This document shows, piece by piece, positions 33,442-45,239 of a DNA stretch of 64,000 nt (position 1 is the stretch's first letter; each line of letters opens with the position of its first letter). Origin of the DNA: Areca catechu (Eukaryota; Streptophyta; Magnoliopsida; Arecales; Arecaceae). The notes beneath the pieces were generated by a model. The model did not search any database. It saw nothing but the letters and a program-made list of their open reading frames with translations, and was not told the DNA's origin. The stretch spans positions 46,407,210 through 46,471,209 of the forward strand of contig CM038047.1 of assembly GCA_021397845.1 (NCBI GenBank), read 5' to 3'. Made by a program: the position numbers and the translations under genes.

Positions 33442-34197
33442 ATGGAAGTAGAGATAATGGAGGAGTCACCAGCAGATTCTTCCATGGACAACACGGTGTA
33501 CTGCTGCATCGCCAAGGGAAATAGAATTCTCTACTCTTACGACAGCAAAGACGTCGAGCTCGAGGCCCTTGCGACCCTCTGCCTCGAGAATACCCCGCCC
33601 TTCCACGGATGCTACTTCCACACCGTTGGGACGAGGACTTTCGGTTACTTGATGGAAAGTGGATGCACCTATTTCGCCATCGTCGACCCTAGCTTGGGGA
33701 CTCCGGAGATCCTTCGGTTCCTGAAGCACATCAGAGATGGGTTCAAGAGGGTCTCGATGAATGGTTTCCATGATGAAGTGGTGCCCATCATCAAGCAGTT
33801 GATCAGCTCATTGCAAAGAATGCCTCGACCGCCGACAATTTCTGTTGACGAGAGCTTGGAGGGGAATGTGTCAGGTGATAGTTCCATATCTGGAAGGACC
33901 CCTTTGCTTGGAAACTGCAAGCATGATGAGAGGGAGATGGATGAAGTAGTCGAGAGCCATGAAGTTTGTGAAGACGATGTAGACAGAGGAGTAAGGATTG
34001 ACATTCCACCAGAGCCAGTAGCAGGCAGTGGCATGTCGTTGCAAAAGAGCTCGAGTTCGGTGAGGCCTCTGGCATCGCAAGTTGGACAGAGTTTATGGTG
34101 GCGGCATGTGAAACTGGTTGTTGCTGCTGACATTATACTTTGCTTGGTTTTGTTTGGTGTTTGGCTGGCTGTCTGCAAGGGCTTCAAGTGTATTTGA
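33442..34197 (+). CDS. Phytolongin (longin-domain VAMP-like protein without SNARE motif)
   Basis: Phytolongins are plant R-SNARE relatives that keep the longin domain and C-terminal anchor but replace the SNARE helix with a plant-specific PHYL region. They are thought to act in membrane traffic. The single-exon frame gives 251 residues from the ATG at 33442. ATGs at 33385 (270 residues) and 33484 (MDNTVYCCIAKG, 237 residues) are also in frame. I prefer 33442 or 33484 because family members begin shortly before NTVYYC. The longin domain covers about residues 15-130 (NTVYCCIAKGNRILYSYDSK, ALCLENTPPFHGCYF, RTFGYLMESGCTYFAIVD, LRFLKHIRDGF). A linker follows with RTPLLG and an acidic run. A tail anchor near residues 222-244 (LVVAADIILCLVLFGVWLAV) ends CKGFKCI. 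The frame is intact and codon use is GC-richer than the flanks. Not assigned to PHYL1 or PHYL2. Confidence 0.9.
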   Translation: MEVEIMEESPADSSMDNTVYCCIAKGNRILYSYDSKDVELEALATLCLENTPPFHGCYFHTVGTRTFGYLMESGCTYFAIVDPSLGTPEILRFLKHIRDGFKRVSMNGFHDEVVPIIKQLISSLQRMPRPPTISVDESLEGNVSGDSSISGRTPLLGNCKHDEREMDEVVESHEVCEDDVDRGVRIDIPPEPVAGSGMSLQKSSSSVRPLASQVGQSLWWRHVKLVVAADIILCLVLFGVWLAVCKGFKCI

Positions 34198-34695
34198 GAT
34201 GGATAGCTAAATGGGTTAGATTTGGGGGACAGGGATGGTGCGAGAATTGGAAGCATCAAACACTTGATTTGGATGTAATTTTGAAATGTTTATTTGTTTG
34301 AACATGAAAAATGGATGCAACAAAACTACTAAAATACGGTTGATGTTTCTTGTTCCAAGTTTTAGGAAGAATGGTTGAGGAGATTTACTTGGCAGTTGTC
34401 AAGATTATTGAGTCATGGTGTATTTGTATGTATAGGTCTGCTTTCTTTTTTTATTTTTTTTCGCTCTTTGGTTTTCCGACAGCAGCAATGGTTGTTCATA
34501 TGTACTTCATGCTTGTGTTTTGTGTGGTTCTTGTGCAAACAGATAAAGCACGAGATAAAATGGTATTACTCTAGTTTTATTTACTTATATGAAGGGCATC
34601 ATTATTTATGTATGCTACAAAGTTAAATAAATATATGTTTAGGATGGAAATGTGGTGGTATTTATTTTGCGCTAAATATATATATGTAGTTTGAG
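34198..34695. other. 3' flank of the phytolongin gene
   Basis: Probable 3'UTR for the first 150-300 bases (T-rich, with AACATGAAAAATGG). No other gene seen. Confidence 0.45.
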
Positions 34696-37600
34696 ATGGC
34701 ATTAAAGAATATTATTGCTGACCTAAATAAAGGTCAAAAATTAGATGACAAGAATTATAATATCTAGCAAACTAAGATCCATTATATTTTTAAGGAGCAA
34801 AAGGCTTTGGAAGCCATCGATCATGCCATGGCTAATCCTAGTGAAGGAAATGGTACTCATAACAGGAGAGATTAAGAAGCTTATCAAGCTTGGAAGGCAA
34901 AAGATACCACCGCACATAGTATTCTGTTAAACACAATGATGGATGATCTTGTGGGTGAGTGTAAGCAATTTTCCACTGCTCATGAGATGTGGGTACATCT
35001 GAAAGGGAAATGTAGTAGGATAACTATAACCAAGCTAAGACAACTAACCATTAAGTTTGTCACATACAAGAAATGCTCTAATTACACTATAAGTGAGCAT
35101 CTGAATAAAATATCAAAGATGATTAAGAAGCTAAAAGTAGCTGATCATAAGCAACAAGTACAGGTAATGATCTATTCTATTCCTAATAGTTGATAGCAAA
35201 TGAAGCTCAAGCTGATCCATAATCGTAATATGAAAACCTTCACAGATATTGTCCGATATGTTGAGCTTGGGGAAAAGTACCTTGTGTTTGAGAGAGGCGC
35301 TAAGAAGATCTTCCTAGTTGAAACAAGTTCAAAGGAAGCTTCAAGCCCTAAGAAAAAGGGCAAGCTATGGAAGGGCAAGAGCAAAAAACCAAAACAAATT
35401 GCTTGTAGGCTTGAAAAGAACTTTAAAGAAAATAAGAAAAGCAAACAATTTCACACGCCTTCAACCTCTAGCCTTGCATTTCCAATACAATATTGTCTGC
35501 TGATTCTTATCATACATAGATTGTAAACTTAGGATCCATGGACCATATGAGTGGAGACCAAGGAGCATTCATGGAGTACCAGCACTTCAAGTAAGGATAA
35601 GATGAATACATATAGGTAACAATACAAGACTAGAGGTTAAAGGCATTAAAATATGTAAACTGACTTTATACAATGGAAGAATATTGTATCTACATGATGT
35701 CCTCTACTCTCCAAATATAAGACACGGTCTGGTCTCTGTGAAGGTTCTTCTCAGCTTAGGATTTGTTTTACATTTTTATGGCTATATTGTGGATATTTTC
35801 TATGATGAAGTTTTAATTGCTTCAGCATATTTGCTAAATAATTTTTTTTTGTTATTGATGGTGGATATTCAACTAATGTTTATCATAATAGTAGTTATTT
35901 TTTATTAACTAGTTTTTATAATATTATGGATGTAAATATGTGGCATGCTAGACTAAGTTACATTGGACAAGAGAGAATGAATATATTAGCAAAGAAATAA
36001 CTTTTATATTCAAATGGCAAAATTGAATTAACCGGTTGTAAACATTCTCTTATTAGAAAAATAACTAAGAAACTATTTAGAAAATGAACAAAAGCTGATT
36101 ATCCATTACAACTAAGTCCATTCGGACAACCATGGTTCAATGAATATTAGGGCTAGACATAATACATATTATTTCATTACTTTTATAAATGAGTATACCC
36201 AATTTAGATATATCTATTTGATTTCTCATAAGTCAAAAGCATTGGATTGCTTCAAATGATATATCAACTTGATTGAAAATCAATTAGATAAAAGAATTAA
36301 AACTTTAAGAACTGATCGAGAAAGAGAGTGTCTTTTGAACAATCCAAGGAACTGTGTGATGAAAAGAAATAAATAGATAGTTAATCATTCCTAAAACTCC
36401 ACAGTAGAATTGAGTGGCTGAGAGAAGAAATGAGACCCTATTAAGAATGGTTAGAGCACAAGCCAATCTCTCAAATTCTTATTAGGAAGATAATGGCTAT
36501 GTATGTATTGAATCATGTGCCTTCTAAATTGGTTACATCAACTACATATGAGTTATAGATATATAAGAAACTTGACCTATTTAATATGAGACCTTGGGGG
36601 TTTGCAACACATGTTCATGATCCTTTCCATAAATATGAGAAAATATTGAATCTAAGAGGGTAGAAGTATATGTTTATAATATACCCTAAATATTCAAAAA
36701 GATATGTATTCATAGATGAACATCTAGATGGAAAAGTAGCTAAAATTGAATCACAAGATGTCACATTTATGAAAAATAAGTTTCCAAGTAGAGACGAGAT
36801 AGATAAACAATTCGATTATATAAATTGAATAAGGCTAAAAATAAGAAAACTAAATCTCTTGATCCGTGTAGGAGAAATTTTGTGCCTCAAAATGAACCAT
36901 CTCAAAACTCTTAAATATGAAAGAGTACTTGTTAAAACATTCCTTGCAAATATTTTGAGATTAGGGATAAGGCATTTATATTAGCTTCACATGATGAAGC
37001 AAAATCAAAATTGATTGACAAAGCTTTATCTAGCTCTGCCAAAGAAAAATGGAAGATTGCAATTGAAGAGAAAATGGAGTCAATGAAGGCAAATCATGTT
37101 TGAAACTTGATTAATCTACCATAAAGATAAAAGATCATTGAAAATAAATGGATTCTCAAAGTCAAAAAAAAAAAAGATAGATAGGATAATTGAGAGGTAC
37201 AAGGCACAACTAGTAGTAAAAAATTATATCCAGCAAGAGAGTATAGACTATAAGGAAATCTTTTCTCTAATTGTTAAGTTTATCTCAATTCACTTAAGCC
37301 ATGATAGCTCAATTAGACTTGAGCTATATCAAATGGATATTGAGATGACTTTTCTTAATAGAGAATTGGATGAAGAAATCTACATAAAACAATCTATGGG
37401 ATCCATGGCCAAAGGTCAAGAGGACAAAGTCTATAAGTTAAATAGATCAATATATGGCCTGAAATAATAATCTAGAAAGTGCATTTAAGATTTCATAAAG
37501 CTGTATCATCCTATGATTTTAGTATGATCAATAAAGATCATTGTATATATATCAAGCATGATGGAGATAATTTTATTATGTTGTCACTATATATTGATGA

Positions 37601-38396
37601 CATTCTATTGGCCGGTAATAACAAGAAGTTTGTGATTACCATCAAGAGATGGTTAACATTAGATTTCGAAATGAGGAGTATATTTTGGGGGTCAAAATTT
37701 ATAGAGATTGTTCTATGAGATTTTTAGCTCTCTCAAGAATCTTAAATCAAAAATATTCTAGAACGATTCGAAATCTTAGAAGAAAATATTTGTTTCATTA
37801 TTGGATTAGTAAGTTGCTATCAACTAAATCTTAGAAGAAAATATTGGAAAGTAGTCAAGAGAATTATGCAATGTCTCAAAGGCATCATGGACTATTTCCT
37901 ATGTTATGAAGGAAATTTCTTTCATTTATATGGATATTTAGATGCCTACTGGGCAAGAGATTTGGATGAATGAAAGTCAACATCTGCTTATATTTTCTTA
38001 CTCAATTATAATGCCATATAATGGAGTAGCAAGAAATAAATCAGTATTGCACTACCAACTATAGAAGCTGAGTTTATGACTTACTCATCAGCAATACAAG
38101 AAGCTATATGGTTGAGAAGATTTGTGCAAAATCTGGAAATAGTAAGTGGCTTAACTAGTCTCATAACAGTGTATGGTGGCAGTCAAGCTACAATAGCTTA
38201 TATCAAAGATCCAAAATATCATGTAAAAATAAAACATTTAGATATTAAGAACAACTTTGTGAGATAGATATTGGCACAAAATGAAATAAATTTGAAGTAT
38301 ATTTCTATGCTACAAATGTTAGCTGATTCTTTTACTAAGCTCATTTTGAGAGATATATTTGTTGCTCATATAAAGTTTATGAGGCTATGTAGAAGA
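34696..38396 (+). mobile_element. Decayed Copia retrotransposon, + strand, LTRs not found
   Basis: Coding pieces occur in the Copia order. Gag begins MALKNIIADLNKGQKLDDKN near 34696 and continues with HEMWVHLKGKCSRITITKLR (34980). A pre-integrase part has LYLHDVLYSPNIRHGLVSVK (35680). Worn integrase sequence covers about 36080-36790. Reverse transcriptase has RYKAQLVVKNYIQQESIDYK (37200), ELDEEIYIKQSMGS and LSLYIDDILLAGNN (37590; YIDD in place of YVDD). RNase H has EAEFMTYSSAIQEAIWLRRF (38065) and GGSQATIAYI. Dozens of stops and frameshifts make it non-functional. Neither an LTR pair nor a target duplication could be seen. Confidence 0.85.
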
Positions 38397-40774
38397 TAAA
38401 TTATTATATTATGTTACATTTTGTATGAACTATAATGTTAATGAATAATGTATTTTCCTTTCAATTGTGATGATGTTGATACTAGCATATGCACATTTAT
38501 GTTATGATGAACAAAACTATGTCGTTAGGCAGAAGGTTGGCTCTATCATACGAGTGACCATCTCTAATATAAGATTTATGTACAAAGATAAGATACATGT
38601 GCACCTAGGATATAGAGATGCTTGAGACTTAATTACATATTTTTATGTATCACCTTAAACAAAGAGATCGAGATAATGTCTAATTTTATTACAAGGACCA
38701 AATACTTTAATTCCATCAAAGTCTTAGCTTGGAAGAGTACCAGATTTGAGTTTAGACATAATAACATTAAGAAAGGTGAGCAAATGCTAATCTCAAGCTA
38801 AATATGAAAAAATTTCTAGACTGAAGATCCACATATTAGTAATATATAAAATGAATAATAATGTACACTCTTTTCTATTAGGAAAAAAAAGATTACTATG
38901 GCATGTATTTCAAACTACATGCATAAAGATAAGCAAAAGAAAAAGTAAGATATATATATTAATAATAATAATGAAATCACTATAATCTCACGGTGTGAGT
39001 TTTCTAAGGTGAATAAATTTTAATCTCATTATTGCTCTTATAAACTTTCAACTATATCTTAAAGTAATAAGTCAATATTTTCTACCTTAATATTTTTAAA
39101 AGTCATGAATATAATTAACCTTATAAGACATATTAGAAAAGTAATTGATCTGAAACTAAGATGTATGAGTTAGAAAGGAAAGTCATTGGTTACACCAATA
39201 GTATGTATATATTCACAAATTAACCAATTATATATACGTTAGCTAAAGTTAGCCTCTTATATATAATTGTGAATATATATCATGGAAAGGAAATTAAATA
39301 TAATACTTGAGGGATTGAGTATATATTAATTATTAATATATGTATCAATGCATCTAGGCCAAGTGACACTCAAAAAAATATTTCTATATCGATTACGAAT
39401 AAATAGCAACTATGATATCCCTAACAAGTGCATAATAATATGCCAAGAGTATTCACCAGTACACATGGCCTAATTGCTTATATAAATGATCACCAAAGGA
39501 TCGTGTTTTGGGTTAAAAACATTATTAAGCCCATTATTATGCAATCGGGATGTATAATATATATACCAAATTATGGGCTGAAAAAATAAAATTAAATTAA
39601 TTTTTTTAAAAAAGAAGTGAATGGTTTCTAAACAATTCACATTTTAAGAAAGTGGTGAATAGTTACTAAATCACCCACAAGCCTATAACTCCCGTACCAA
39701 AAATAGGGGTTTGATGTTAAGAATAACACTCGAAGAATTCTAAAAGAGACCCCTAAAAAGAAAAAAGCAATATGAGTAACGATGAGTGATTAAGAGGCAA
39801 TTTAGACAGTAGCAATTGCTTTCTTTCTACTTTGTGATCGAAAACATGACCACAACATCACAATGAACGATATTTAATCCATTAAGATGATTTTCCTGAA
39901 CCTAGCTAGTGATTTTGGCCTAAAAGAGTTAAATGATTTTTCATTATGATTCTCAAGTTTCTACAATAAGCTGTAAGAGTGGATTAGTCGGTCAAAAAAA
40001 AGATTACTTTTTCACCAAGAGAGGAGAAAAACCAACATGAATTGCAATACCAAGAGAGAATTTAACTACACAACATCAGTTACTAGTTAGTTTTATATAA
40101 TAAGCCCAAGAAGAAAAGAAAAGAAATTAAAAAATATCCAAAGATAAAAATGATGGAATTTAAAAGAAGAAAATGTTACATCGTTTAGGCATTTTGTAAA
40201 AACGGTCTCTTTATTTTTTAGTTTTTTCAAGAACTGCCATTTTATTGATCTTACCTTCCCTCACTTGAAGCAGGAAAAGGATTTTTGCTTGAGATGCATT
40301 ATATTTTTTTTCATTCTCTTTGAGGCTTCCAGACCTTCTAACCCTATTTCCACCTTCTCTCTTTGCCTATCTTCCCCTATTTTCCTCCCCATCTTCTCCC
40401 GGTGATGGCCAAGCTTGATAAAACTCTGCTTTCTTCACTGTTTATAAAGGGCAGGGCTCCAATCTTTTCTTCAGCATTTTTCTCCCTCTGGCCATCCTTG
40501 CTTATTTTCCTGGGTTTCTCCCAACATTAATGACTTACTAAGTTATCGATAATTGCATTAAGGAAGAAAGCCAGTTCATGTAATTGTAATTTGTACATGG
40601 TCCATCATGTAGCTGTGCATTCAATTAATTGGTACAAGTGTTGCTATGCAAGGTAATATCTTTACAGAGATCGTTGTTTTCCATGTTTTTTGTCTGTACG
40701 ATTTTCCCATTTATTATTTGATAGATTTAGAAAAATTTTGATCGTTCTAGGTAACAGATTTAGATATAATATAT
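38397..40774. other. Intergenic sequence, possible Copia 3' remnant at its left
   Basis: AT-rich, with no coding region. 38397-38650 may be a worn 3' LTR of the preceding Copia. A TC-rich stretch (40310-40400) looks like low-complexity sequence. Confidence 0.4.
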
Positions 40775-40795
40775 TGTCACATTCCAAATCCAAAA

Positions 40796-40800
40796 CTAGG
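40796..40800. repeat. Left target-site duplication of the Gypsy (CTAGG)
   Basis: CTAGG before the left LTR and CTAAG after the right LTR (51285-51289), four of five bases matching. Confidence 0.6.
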
Positions 40801-41435
40801 TGTTGCCGCCGTTTCCTCCTGAACCGGGCTCGGCGGACGCGCGCTGGAGAGCTCCTCGACTGGCCAACCTGCAAAAAGTCCCTGGGCGCTGGAGGGGCTC
40901 CGGCGGGGACACTCCGATGCTTAAGTTAGAGAAGGGCTGGAGCAACAGAACGGGAGGAAGCTCGGAAGGAGAGTATGCAATGGGGAAGAAGAACGTTATC
41001 CTTCACGGAGGTCCCCCGGGCGTCTTTTATAGGCATGGAGCGCTGCCAAATTCTGTTAGGGAGCAGGCTAGAAAAACCCGAATATGCCTCTAGGAGAACA
41101 GGCGTGGCGACAAGATCATGGGTGGCGGCGTACCAGGCGTGTCAGAGTAGTGGCCATGCGCTGGAGTTTGTTATAACAGAATGTCAGAACTGTCGGAGAG
41201 GAAAGGTTCCTGGAAACCTCAGGCGATATCTTCAGCAATGGGTCAGCTGGCTCCCCAGGAGCCGATCGTGACGATAAAAAGGGCCGTCGCACGAGCGGTG
41301 GGGCGCCTATCAGCCCTCAAAGCCCCCGGGTCGGCTCTTTAGGAAAGCCGACCGGGGAGTCAGACTCCGCGCGGGGACCAGCCAACCGGGCGCCGGGGGC
41401 CGGTCCAATCGGGGACTAGCCGAATGGGCGCATCA
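40801..41435 (-). repeat. Gypsy LTR, left copy (3' LTR)
   Basis: TGTTGCCGCCGTTTCC to CGAATGGGCGCATCA. CTTTTATAGGCATGG near 41025 is a TATA box when read on the minus strand. Confidence 0.9.
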
Positions 41436-41456
41436 GTTGCCCCCTGCTCCTGGGCG
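41436..41456 (-). other. Polypurine tract of the Gypsy
   Basis: The minus strand reads CAGGAGCAGGGGGCAAC immediately before the left LTR. Confidence 0.65.
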
Positions 41457-41868
41457 TTGAGGGGCCACATGGTACAAAAGGACAGGAGCATGATTGTGCG
41501 CACTTATGGCGGACTCTAGACCAAGGCGTCGGGTCGCTTCGAATACGCCTCAGACGGTGCCCTGGACAGCTATCAGCCGCTCGTTAGGGCGCAGGAGGGG
41601 CAGTTAATGCAAGTCCAGCGCCATGATGAGAGCCAGACTGTCCCACGTCGATTCGGGGTGAAGTGGAGCATCGTGCCACGCGGCAACATCTGGCCGGCCG
41701 GCGCTACCCTTTGGATTAGTCTAGCACCACTGATCCGGCATGCATGTGGATCGCGATCCGCATGAGAGGGTGCTTCAGCCGCTTCGATTCTCGCAATGCA
41801 GGTGGTTGTGGCCCCCGACGGGATGGCTGAGGCGTGCCCGAGGCGGGCAATGACTTCTCCCCCCTCTC

Positions 41869-41902
41869 CCCCCCCCCCCCCTCGAAGGCCTATAAAAGGA
41901 GG
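41869..41902 (+). promoter_or_regulatory. TATA box of the antisense gene
   Basis: GGCCTATAAAAGGAGG (TATAAAAG at 41891) follows a C run (about 41869-41881), about 150 bases before the ATG at 42044. It would drive the + strand gene independently of the LTR promoter, which points the other way. Confidence 0.55.
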
Positions 41903-42043
41903 AGGAGGCAGAGCGAGGGGGCTTTTCCTGCTGCGCCTGCTCTTCACGAGATCGAGTCCTCCCTTCCTTCCTTCACGAAAACCGGCACCTAGGAGTCCAC
42001 CCCAGGTTAGTCCCAGCCATTCCTCTTCTCCTTCTAGCTTCCA

Positions 42044-44170
42044 ATGGCGTCCAGCAGTAGGGGTTCGTCCCATAGACCTAAGGACCCAGGGCTGAGTGCG
42101 ATATCCTCGACCATGACCCTGGAACGGGTCGAAAACCTCAGGACGGTATTCGGTATCCCGTCCACCCTGCACCTCACTCTTCCGGGCCGAGAGGGGAGGG
42201 CAAATAACCCATTAGGTCCAGGGACCCTTCCGATGTACGAGTCCCATCTTAAGGCTGACCTTAGGTTCCCACTGCATCCCCTGTTTATAAACATCTTCAA
42301 CCACTATAGGGTAACCCCGGCGCAGCTGACCCCGAACAGTATTCGGGTGATCTGCTGCTTTATAGTACTCTGTCATAGGGCCGGGTCCGACCCCAGTCTG
42401 CCCCTCTTTGGTAACTTCTTTTACCTGAAGAGGGACTTTAGGAGCCGAGAGTGGGTCCTATTCGTCCCTCGTCAAGGCCGAAAGATCTTGAAGTGCCTCC
42501 CATCGGCCGTCCACGGGTGGAAGGCCAGGTTCTTCTTCGTCAGTAACCTCGAACCTTGGGGGTTCGAGCCGTTGTGAAGAGAGCCACGGGCGAGGGTCCG
42601 CGAGGGGAGGTCGGTATCGGCGGCCGACCTGGGCATGTTCAATGTGCTTAGTAGAGCCAGCCCGGTGGTGGCATTTGAGCTGTTAGGGGAAGAGATCCTT
42701 CATCAGGCGGGGATCAGCCCCCAAAGATTCTTAGGCAAGGGTCGACCCCTCTTCTTACAGTTCTTTTAATATTTCCTCCTTCTCTGTCTGACTCTGGATG
42801 TTTGGTGACAGGAGGAAGGATGCAATGGATCGACAAGTCCAAGGTCGTCTGACAAGCATTACGAAAGCGTGCCGCTCCAAAATCGGCCTCCACGCCAGGC
42901 ATCGAGCGGCAAAAGAAGAGGTGAGAGGAGGAGCGACCTGCCCCCGTCGTTGATGTCGAGTCGGACGGGGATGACCTTCCCCTCACCGAGCGCAGAGCAA
43001 GGAATGCGGCGGGGGCGCCAGCCCCACCAGCAGGGTCCGCCCCCCATCAGGAGCAGGGGGAGCCGGTGACGTCCGACGCAGCCATGGCATCTACTGATCT
43101 AGAGGGAGCGGCCAGGGCTGACAAGGGAAAGGGGCCGGCCACAGAGGGAGCAGCCGACAGTGGGACAAAGCAGTCGGACTAGGAGATCTGCTCGGAGGGG
43201 TTCCAACACTAGCGGGCACTCAATCACCCCCGAAGGGCACGGAGCTTGCTGAGGGGGGCAATGACCAACGTCGATTAGGAGGTGTCGATCCAGAGAAGCC
43301 TGGCCGATGTGACCGTGGAGACGTACCGCGACTTCACGAGGGTAAGGACCTAACCTTCCTACTTCGTTATTTACTTATTTTCTCTCCTTGACATATAACA
43401 TTAACCGGGCTGTATGTCTGCAGGTTCTCCACGACATCTCCCTCATGGACAACGCTATCTGCCAATTGGTGCATGCCGCCAAGGCCTCTGCGAAGAGGGA
43501 TCAGGAGCTGGAGGTGGCCCAGGAGGTTGCGGCGACGTCGCTGAAGTCGTATGGAGAGAGCCTGGCGGTAGCCCGGGCGGAGGTTGAGTCGGCAAGGGCG
43601 GCCCAGAAGGAGGCCGAAAGCAAGCTGGCCGACCATGAGGCTAGCCTCAAGAAGAAGAAGGCGAAGGCCCACCTTCTCGCCCTCCGGCTGGGTGAGGAGG
43701 AAAAGCGGTCAGCGAAGGCCAATGAGAGGGCCCGGGCCGAGCGCGCGACGTTGGCATAGCTGGAGGCTCGACTCAAGGAGTGCAGGGAGTCGTCCGCGAA
43801 GCAGGTCCAGGAGGCCGTAGGGGCATACAAGGCCTCCAGCGCCTTCACTGAGGACGTGGAGGAGGCGGCGGCCGATTTCTACAAGGAGGGCTATGACGAT
43901 GCCCTGAAGAAGGTGGGCCTGCTGTTCCCGGAGCTGGACCTGGCGGGCGCCAAGTTGCGTGACCCGTCCAAGGGAGAGGAGGCCGAAGCGGAGCCTCCAG
44001 CGGAGGGCGAGGTAGGAGTGGCTAGGGCCGAAGCTCTAGCACCAGCCGGCGTGGAAGCGGTGGCCCCTCCGGAGGAAGCCCCGGTCACCGTAGTCCCAGC
44101 CGACCCTCCAATTGTAGCTGATGGGGCCGAGGTTGTGGCTCCTGACGCATCTCCCGTGGGCCAGACCTAA
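42044..44170 (+). pseudogene. Antisense extra gene of the Gypsy (Transposase_28-like), three exons
   Basis: Exon 1 (42044 to about 42732) has the 'putative gypsy-type transposon' domain: TLERVENLRTVFGIPSTLHL, ADLRFPLHPLFINIFNHYRV, LTPNSIRVICCFIVLC, FYLKRDFRSREWVLFVPR and LPSAVHGWKARFFFV. A TGA at 42575 interrupts it where a Trp codon is likely. Exon 2 runs from about 42812 to 43340 (acceptor GGTGACAG|GAGG, donor CACGAGG|GTAAGG) and contains stops. The first donor reads G|GCAAGG in place of GT. Exon 3 starts at 43424 after CTGCAG (VLHDISLMDNAICQLVHAAK), has a coiled coil (EAESKLADHEASLKKKK), a TAG near 43757 (likely Gln), then DFYKEGYDDALKKVGLLFPE and an acidic Ala/Pro tail. The biological role of such proteins is unknown. 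Confidence 0.75.
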
Positions 44171-44589
44171 GGAGCTTGTAAAGGTCTGACCCACCTCTTT
44201 TGTAAATACCACTTTTTGAAATGAACGAGTAGACCTATTTTTAGAACTTCTTCAATGTGTGTAAAGCATTTCTTTTTCAAAAATTCTTCTAAGTACCCCC
44301 GGTTGGCTTTACAGTCTTGCAGGGTCACGAGCCACCTTGGAGCGGCCGATGGGCACGGGGCAAGTGCCCTTTTCCCAGAATTTCTCCAAGTGCCACTGGT
44401 CGGCCCATCCGGGCCAGAAACTGGTAGGGTAGTTGAGAACAGTAATTTGATTTGGGCCGGATACCTGGGCGTTTGCTCCTGGCCTCTACCCGGGAGTCGG
44501 CTCGTACTGTGGCCTGTCCTCCCAGTAGTTCCACGGGAGCTATCTCAAGATAGTTGCCGACCGTGGTCGGAATCTCAGAAATGGGCTAC

Positions 44590-45190
44590 TGTGGAGCCTC
44601 TGCCGACCGGAGCCGGACTTTCGGGAGTGGACTGCCTTGGAAACTCTGCCGACAGGAGTCGGACTTTCGGAAGTGGGCTGCCATGGAGCCTCTGCCGACC
44701 AGAGCCAGACTTTCGGAAGTGGGCTGCCATGGAGCCTCTGCCGACCGGAGCCGGACTTTCAGAAGTGGGCTGCCATTGAGCCTCTGCCGACCGGAGCCGG
44801 ACTTTCAGAAGTGGGCTACCTTGGAGCCTCTGCCGACCGGAGCCTGACTTTCGGAAGTGGGCTGCCATGGAGCCTCTGCCGACCGGAGCCTGACTTTCGG
44901 AAGTGGGCTGCCATGGAGCCTCTGCCGACCGGAGCCTGACTTTCGGGAGTGGGCTGCCTTGGAGCCTCTGTCGACTGGAGCCGGACTTTCGGAAGTGGGC
45001 TGCCTTGGAGCCTCTGCCGACCGGAGCCGGACATTCGGAAGTGGGCTGCCATGGAGCCTCTGCCGACCGGAGCCGGACATTCGGAAGTGGGCTGCCATGG
45101 AGCCTCTGCTGACCGGAGTCGGACTTTCAGAAGTGGGCTGCCATGGAGCCTCTACCGACCGGAGCCGGGCTTTTGGAAGTGGGCTGGAAA
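44590..45190. repeat. 46-bp minisatellite, about 13 copies
   Basis: Unit CCGACCGGAGCCGGACTTTC + GGAAGTGGGCTGCCATGGAGCCTCTG, with starts at 44603, 44649, 44695, 44741 and so on, 46 apart. It lies between the 3' ends of the antisense gene and pol, which converge on it. Because 46 is not a multiple of three, the frames cycle and several artefactual ORFs appear. Confidence 0.92.
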
Positions 45191-45239
45191 AAGTTGTAGA
45201 AGTTTATAGACTTCATTGATAATACTTGCGAAGATTGTC

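Noticed and set aside
33466..34259. Minus-strand frames of 90-196 codons over the phytolongin gene
   Set aside because: Shadow frames. The + strand has the longin domain, tail anchor and family-like length.
44255..45219. Several 70-174 codon frames on both strands
   Set aside because: All are products of the 46-bp minisatellite cycling through frames.
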